Shown here piece after piece: positions 60,027 to 64,000 of a DNA stretch of 64,000 nt (its first letter is position 1; each line of letters opens with the position of its first letter). Below the pieces are notes generated by a model, which made no database searches, had not been told where the DNA came from, and saw nothing but the letters and a program-made list of their open reading frames with translations. Source of the DNA: Pontivivens ytuae. GTDB lineage: Bacteria; Pseudomonadota; Alphaproteobacteria; Rhodobacterales; Rhodobacteraceae. The stretch is taken from positions 3,328,001 to 3,392,000 of the forward strand of contig NZ_CP064942.1 of the NCBI RefSeq assembly GCF_015679265.1. Reading direction: 5' to 3'. The translations under genes were made by a program, and so were the position numbers.

Positions 60027-60782
60027 TCAGATCAGGATCGCCAGCGCCACCAGTGCTCCGATCTCCGCACATTGCTGAACGCCACCCAGCACGTCGCCGG
60101 TCTGACCGCCCAGCTTCCGCTTCGCAAAGAGCGCCAGCGGCAGGGCCAGCAGGGCCGCCGTAGCGAGCCCGATCAGGCCCACGAACCCCGCTAAAAAGCA
60201 GAGGACGAGGGCCAGCGCCGTCCCCACGAATGCCGTCGCCGCCGCGGGCCGCCCGACCCCGGCCGAGAGCCCTCCGCTGCGGGCCGCGGGCAGGGCGGTC
60301 ATGGCGGCGAGCATCACCGCCCGCGAGGCCGCGCCGGCGACCGCCGCGGCCAGAACCAGTTGCATCGGCTCGAAGACCGCGAGCGATTGCCAGCGCAGGC
60401 CGAGCGCGAGAACCAGCGCGACCACACCGTAGGCGCCGACCCGGCTGTCCTTCATGATCTCGAGCGCATGGTCCCGGTTCCGCCCGCCGCCGAGCCCGTC
60501 GGCGCAGTCGGCGAGGCCGTCCTCGTGAAGCGCCCCGGTCGCCACCGCCAGCGCCACCAGGACGAGGCCCGCCGCCACGCCCGCCGGTGCCCCAAAAAGC
60601 AACGCGAGCGCGCCCACGGCCCCGGCCAGTCCGCCGACGACCGCGCCGACCAGAGGCCAGGCCCAGGCGGCCGCGGCCCCCCGCTCCCCGGCGCGCGCAT
60701 GGTCCACGGGCAGCGGAATCCGGCTCAGCAGGCTCGCGGCCGCGAGAACATCATGGGCTTCGATGAGCGGGGATTTGCGCAT
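60027..60782 (-). CDS. cobS: adenosylcobinamide-GDP ribazoletransferase (cobalamin synthase)
   Basis: A 251-residue membrane protein that joins alpha-ribazole to adenosylcobinamide-GDP in the last steps of cobalamin synthesis. The conserved acidic motif [18 protein letters not shown] is near residue 88, and [16 protein letters not shown] near the C-terminus. Several hydrophobic helices lie between. It is divergent from cobT, its pathway partner, with 88 bases between. Confidence 0.94.
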   Translation of the reverse strand: MRKSPLIEAHDVLAAASLLSRIPLPVDHARAGERGAAAAWAWPLVGAVVGGLAGAVGALALLFGAPAGVAAGLVLVALAVATGALHEDGLADCADGLGGGRNRDHALEIMKDSRVGAYGVVALVLALGLRWQSLAVFEPMQLVLAAAVAGAASRAVMLAAMTALPAARSGGLSAGVGRPAAATAFVGTALALVLCFLAGFVGLIGLATAALLALPLALFAKRKLGGQTGDVLGGVQQCAEIGALVALAILI

Positions 60783-60870
60783 GGGGACCTCTGACGCACG
60801 GACCGGCTTTACGCGGGCCGTATCAGGCGTTTATGCACATCGGCGACCCGACCGTCGAGGAGCCCGTCCC

Positions 60871-61875
60871 ATGTTCGAACAGCCGCATTCGCTGGAAGGC
60901 TTCGCCCGCGCGCTCGCCGACTTGCCGGAGACGGATGCGGAGGCTGTCGCCGCCGCACGCGCCCGCGATGCGGTGCTGACGAAGCCGCCGGGCGCGTTGG
61001 GACGGCTGGAGGATCTCGCGGCTTGGTATGCAGGCTGGCGCGGCGTCGCGACACCGCGGGTCGAGCGGCCGCAGGTCATCGTCTTCGCCGGCAACCACGG
61101 GGTGACGGCAAAGGGCGTCTCTGCCTTCCCGCCGGAGGTAACCGTCCAGATGGTCGCGAATTTCGAGGCGGGCGGCGCCGCGATCAACCAGCTCGCGCTC
61201 GACGCGAACGCTTATCTCGAGGTCGTGCCGCTGGCGCTGAACCGGCCGACGGCGGATTTCACCGAAGGCCCCGCGATGTCTCCGCCGGAGGCGGCGGAGG
61301 CGCTCGCGGCCGGTTGGCAGTCGGTTCATGAGCGCGCCGACCTCCTGGTCGTGGGCGAGATGGGCATCGGCAACACGACGGCGGCTGCGGCGCTTGCCAC
61401 GGCGTTGATCGGTGGCGACGGCTGGGCCGGGCGGGGCACGGGCCTCGACGATGCAGGGCTGTCGCGCAAGGCGGAGATCGTGGCGGAGGCCGCTTCTCGC
61501 CATGCGGGCCTCTCGCCGCTCGACACGCTGGCCGCTCTCGGCGGGCGAGAGATCGCGGCGATGGCGGGCGCGATCGCCCGGGCGCGGCACCTGCGGATCC
61601 CGGTGGTGCTCGACGGTTTCATCTGCTGCGCCGCGGCGCTGGTGCTGCACGAGGTGAACCCGGCAGCGCTCGATCACTGTGTGGCGGGGCATCGCTCGGC
61701 CGAGGCGGCGCATGCGCGGCTGCTGGAGCATCTGGGCAAGGCGCCGCTGCTCGATCTGGGGCTGCGGCTCGGGGAGGGCTCCGGCGCGGCGCTCGCGATT
61801 CACGTGGTGCGGGCGGCCTGCGCCTGCCACTCGGGCATGGCGACCTTTGCCGAGGCGGGGGTTTCGGAGGGGTAG
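60871..61875 (+). CDS. cobT: nicotinate-nucleotide--dimethylbenzimidazole phosphoribosyltransferase
   Basis: A 334-residue enzyme making alpha-ribazole phosphate for the lower ligand of cobalamin. Motifs are [31 protein letters not shown] and [13 protein letters not shown], with the catalytic Glu. ATG at 60871 has GAGGAG eight bases before it. It is divergent from cobS. No cobalamin riboswitch was seen in the shared gap, which is only 88 bases. Confidence 0.95.
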   Translation: MFEQPHSLEGFARALADLPETDAEAVAAARARDAVLTKPPGALGRLEDLAAWYAGWRGVATPRVERPQVIVFAGNHGVTAKGVSAFPPEVTVQMVANFEAGGAAINQLALDANAYLEVVPLALNRPTADFTEGPAMSPPEAAEALAAGWQSVHERADLLVVGEMGIGNTTAAAALATALIGGDGWAGRGTGLDDAGLSRKAEIVAEAASRHAGLSPLDTLAALGGREIAAMAGAIARARHLRIPVVLDGFICCAAALVLHEVNPAALDHCVAGHRSAEAAHARLLEHLGKAPLLDLGLRLGEGSGAALAIHVVRAACACHSGMATFAEAGVSEG

Positions 61876-61889
61876 GGCGCGGGTTGCGG

Positions 61890-62042
61890 GCGGATCAGGT
61901 CCGGGGCGGTAGCGCTTGGTGGAACCGTCCCGGCCGTAGAGCCGGGACCGTTCAGTGTGGTTTGGAAATCAGAACGGCCCCGAATCAAGTCCGGGGTGGT
62001 TGCGATGAGAATAACCGTCTCGGCCGCAGAACCGGGACCGTT
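61890..62042. repeat. two tandem REP-like units
   Basis: Unit one (61890-61953) and unit two (61974-62042) have the same layout: a ...ATCAGGTCCGGGG part, AACCGTCCCGGCC (or TCTCGGCC), AGAGCCGGGACCGTT. They fill most of the gap between cobT and the convergent idi and are the clearest example of the family. Confidence 0.8.
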
Positions 62043-62079
62043 TGATCTAGCCTCTGAGACGTCGGATCGTCGTTCGGGC

Positions 62080-62595
62080 CTACCCGAACACCGCGGCCGC
62101 ATGCTCCGCGAGGTAGATGCGCAGCCACGGGGTGAAGCGCTCCGGCGCCTCGGCGATCTCGGCGCGGAGGCCGGGCAGGGTGGTCCAGCGCACTTCCATC
62201 ACCTCCTCGGGGTTCGGGGTGATGACGAGATCCGCGGGCGCCTCGGCGACGAAGATGTCGACCAATTCGTGCTCCGTCAGGCCGCCGCCGACATCGGCGC
62301 GGTACTCCACGCGCGTGGCGAAGTCTGGTGACAGGCCCTCGATCCCCAGCTCCTCCCGCAGCCGCCGCACGGCGCAGGCCCGCGTCGCCTCGCCCCAGTC
62401 GGGGTGGGTGCAGCAGGTGTTCGCCCAGAGGCCCGGCGTATGGTACTTGCCCATCGCCCGGCGCTGCAGCAGCATCCGCTCGCCTGTGATCACAAAGACC
62501 GACACGGCGACGTGGCGCAGCCCGCGCCGGTGAACGTCAAGCTTTTCCAAGGGTTTGAGCGTGCCGTTCTCCCACGCCGGGATCATCACCGTCAT
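62080..62595 (-). CDS. idi: isopentenyl-diphosphate delta-isomerase (type 1)
   Basis: A 171-residue Nudix-fold isomerase interconverting IPP and DMAPP. The active-site Cys is in WANTCCTHPDWGE, the Nudix-like helix is AVRRLREELGIE, and the second catalytic Glu is in the EVMEVRW segment. It supplies precursors for the bacteriochlorophyll tail and carotenoids. ATG at 62595 overlaps the bchP stop (ATGA); ATG at 62586 is possible. The order PucC-like, bchP, idi matches Rhodobacter photosynthesis clusters. Confidence 0.95.
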   Translation of the reverse strand: MTVMIPAWENGTLKPLEKLDVHRRGLRHVAVSVFVITGERMLLQRRAMGKYHTPGLWANTCCTHPDWGEATRACAVRRLREELGIEGLSPDFATRVEYRADVGGGLTEHELVDIFVAEAPADLVITPNPEEVMEVRWTTLPGLRAEIAEAPERFTPWLRIYLAEHAAAVFG

Positions 62596-63764
62596 GCGGT
62601 GGCCGGGATCAAGCGGGTGAGGTGGGCGATGTTCTTGGCCATGATCTTCAGATGTGCCATCGGGCGGGCGCGCACAAGCTCCTTGTTCATGTAGGCTTCG
62701 AAGGTGAGACGCTGCACGTCCACGTCGCGGCAGAGGGAGACGAAGCGTTCCCGCCGCTCGTCGGAGCGATAGTAGGCGTCCTGCATGGCGCCGAGCACGC
62801 GGAAGACCGTCTTGTGCTCCTTCATGAAGCGTTTGCGGGCAAGGCGCAGATCGGCGATGCGGCCGGAGGCGAGGGTGGCCTCGGCGGCTTCGGCGGCGAC
62901 CTGTCCACCGACCATGGCGTAGTAGATCCCCTCGCCGGAGGAGGGGGCGACGACGCCTGCCGCATCGCCCGCCAGCACCACGTCGCGGCCATTGTCCCAG
63001 CGGTCGAGCGGCTTGAGCGGGATAGGCGCGCCCTCCCGCCGAATGGTCTCGCAGCCCGCGAGGCCCGCGCTTTCGCGCAGGTCGGCGGTGGCGGCCTTGA
63101 GGTCTATGCCGGGCACCTGCGTGCCCATGCCGACGCTCGCCTGGTGGCCGTGCGGGAAGACCCAGCCGTAGAAATCGGGGGACACGCGGCCGTCATAGAC
63201 CACGTCGCAGCGGTCCGGATCGTAAGCGCCGCCCTCGGGCGCCGCGATCACCTCGTGATAGGCGATGACGTAGGGTATGGCGTCGCCGCCCGGCACCTCG
63301 GCCTTCGCGACGTTGGAGCGGGCGCCGTCCGCGCCGATGACGAGGCGGGTGGTCAGCCGCCGCTCCGCCCCGCTGTCCTTGTCGCGGTAGACCACGTGTG
63401 CGGCCTCGTCCCGCTCGATGCGCAGGAAGGTGCCGGTGTGCCGCTCGGCCCCGGCGGCGGCGGCGCGGGCGCGCAGGAACTCGTCGAACGGGCCTCGGTC
63501 GACCATGCCGACATAGCCGTTCTCGATGGGGATATCGACCTGCCGCCCGGTGGGGGAGATCATGCGGGCCGTGGTGATCCGCGCGACGATCTGGTCGTCG
63601 GGCACGGCGAAATCGCGGATCAGGCGGGGCGGGACCGCGCCGCCGCAGGGCTTGATCCGGCCCGCCCGGTCGATGAGGGCCACGCGGCGCCCGGCCTTGG
63701 CCAGATGCTCGGCAGCGGTGGCGCCCGACGGCCCCCCGCCCACGACGACGACATCGTAGATCAT
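62592..63764 (-). CDS. bchP: geranylgeranyl diphosphate reductase (bacteriochlorophyll)
   Basis: A 390-residue flavoprotein that reduces the geranylgeranyl tail to phytyl in bacteriochlorophyll. The FAD-binding start VVVVGGGPSGATAAEHLAKAG, IKPCGGAVPPRLIRDF (residues about 40-55) and GDAAGVVAPSSGEGIYYAM are diagnostic of BchP/ChlP. ATG at 63764 has GGGAG seven bases before it; ATG at 63770 overlaps the upstream stop and is the alternative. It lies between the PucC-like gene and idi. Confidence 0.96.
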   Translation of the reverse strand: MIYDVVVVGGGPSGATAAEHLAKAGRRVALIDRAGRIKPCGGAVPPRLIRDFAVPDDQIVARITTARMISPTGRQVDIPIENGYVGMVDRGPFDEFLRARAAAAGAERHTGTFLRIERDEAAHVVYRDKDSGAERRLTTRLVIGADGARSNVAKAEVPGGDAIPYVIAYHEVIAAPEGGAYDPDRCDVVYDGRVSPDFYGWVFPHGHQASVGMGTQVPGIDLKAATADLRESAGLAGCETIRREGAPIPLKPLDRWDNGRDVVLAGDAAGVVAPSSGEGIYYAMVGGQVAAEAAEATLASGRIADLRLARKRFMKEHKTVFRVLGAMQDAYYRSDERRERFVSLCRDVDVQRLTFEAYMNKELVRARPMAHLKIMAKNIAHLTRLIPATA

Positions 63765-63766
63765 GC

Positions 63767-64000
63767 TCATTCTCCCGGAACCAGGCTGTGGCGTTGCCGC
63801 GTGTCGATCACGGCCATCGCCATGGCGGCGGCGGCGAGGAACAGCACCGCCTCCAGCGTGAAGACGGTGGCGAAGGCGGTGGCGTCTGGCAGGACGGTGC
63901 GCAGCACGTCGACCGCGGCGGCGCCGACGAGACCGCCGAACCCCGCCGCGATCGCCTGCGCCGCACCCCACAGACCCATTCGTGTGCCCTCACGCCGCTC
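63767..64000 (-). CDS. PucC/LhaA-type (bacterio)chlorophyll transporter, C-terminal part
   Basis: The 3' 78 codons of a gene that runs off the right edge. The visible part reads ERREGTRMGLWGAAQAIAAG, then two hydrophobic helices (GFGGLVGAAAVDVLRTVL and FATVFTLEAVLFLAAAAMAM). The RxGTRMGLWGAAQA segment is typical of the PucC/LhaA branch of the MFS that assists light-harvesting complex assembly. It corresponds by position to the open frame between bchG and bchP in Rhodobacter clusters. The stop overlaps bchP. Confidence 0.88.
   Translation of the reverse strand, partial: ERREGTRMGLWGAAQAIAAGFGGLVGAAAVDVLRTVLPDATAFATVFTLEAVLFLAAAAMAMAVIDTRQRHSLVPGE

Noticed and set aside
60783..60870. Cobalamin riboswitch between cobS and cobT
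   Set aside because: The gap is only 88 bases and no B12-box-like conserved sequence is seen.

Overview
The window reads as a high-GC chromosomal segment of an alphaproteobacterium, most likely a Rhodobacteraceae/Roseobacter-group member. The support is the gene families and their order: a PleD-type diguanylate cyclase next to DUF3572 and rpmG, a CarD-fdxA-S4-Suv3-like helicase block, a LysR/DUF1127 divergent pair, and TRAP transport. At the right edge lies the start of a photosynthesis gene cluster, with a PucC/LhaA-type carrier, bchP and idi in overlapping order. That edge suggests an organism that makes bacteriochlorophyll, probably an aerobic anoxygenic phototroph; the rest of that cluster is outside the window. 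No rRNA, CRISPR array, prophage or insertion sequence was seen. One tRNA (Leu, anticodon CAA) is present.

Layout. 1-5.8 kb: DUF3572 (cut), pleD, an ECF sigma / anti-sigma-like / Spy-like periplasmic sensor / EF-hand operon, a zinc-ribbon membrane protein, a Nudix hydrolase, rpmG with promoter and terminator, and a GNAT. 5.9-11.5 kb: a Bax-inhibitor-1 protein, a lipoprotein-type ABC exporter (permease plus ATPase) divergent from an arylesterase and thpR, then DUF1127. 11.6-20 kb: LysR, VOC/TetR divergent pair with a perfect operator-like palindrome, quinone oxidoreductase, DUF2332, YgfZ, a VasI-like protein with suhB, an RTX protein, efp. 20-26 kb: alkaline phosphatase, hybrid histidine kinase, Mrp, DEAD-box helicase. 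26-38.5 kb: aminotransferase, cysS, cimA, methyltransferase with a squalene/phytoene-synthase-like protein, an HExxH protein coupled to an MFS carrier, HAD phosphatase, AlkA-type glycosylase, esterase, MOSC, HNH nuclease, Cdd1. 38.5-43 kb: dsbB with a DedA-like protein, tRNA-Leu, and a four-gene overlapping operon (ABM-like, metallo-beta-lactamase lactonase-like, otnK, otnC). 43-48 kb: DoxX-like protein and a TRAP transporter (dctP, dctQ, dctM). 48-54 kb: a response regulator, typA, MOSC, an XRE regulator with a sigma-54-like promoter, hisN, lysophospholipase, SCP2. 54-64 kb: TPR, Suv3-like helicase, an MCP-tip protein, S4, fdxA, carD, cobS/cobT, idi, bchP and the 3' part of a PucC-like gene.

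Most genes are housekeeping or ordinary accessory genes, and many are packed with 1-4 nt stop/start overlaps. The non-coding part is unusually structured. One family of REP-like units (two hairpins, CCCCGG/CCGGGG and GTCCCGGC/GCCGGGAC) recurs in at least five intergenic gaps. A second set of about 142-143 bp inverted-repeat elements with an adjoining CCGGGC hairpin recurs in two gaps, with smaller relatives between cysS and cimA. The strongest regulatory signals are a near-consensus -24/-12 promoter before the XRE gene, a strong -35/-10 pair with an upstream palindrome before carD, and the palindrome between the VOC and TetR genes.
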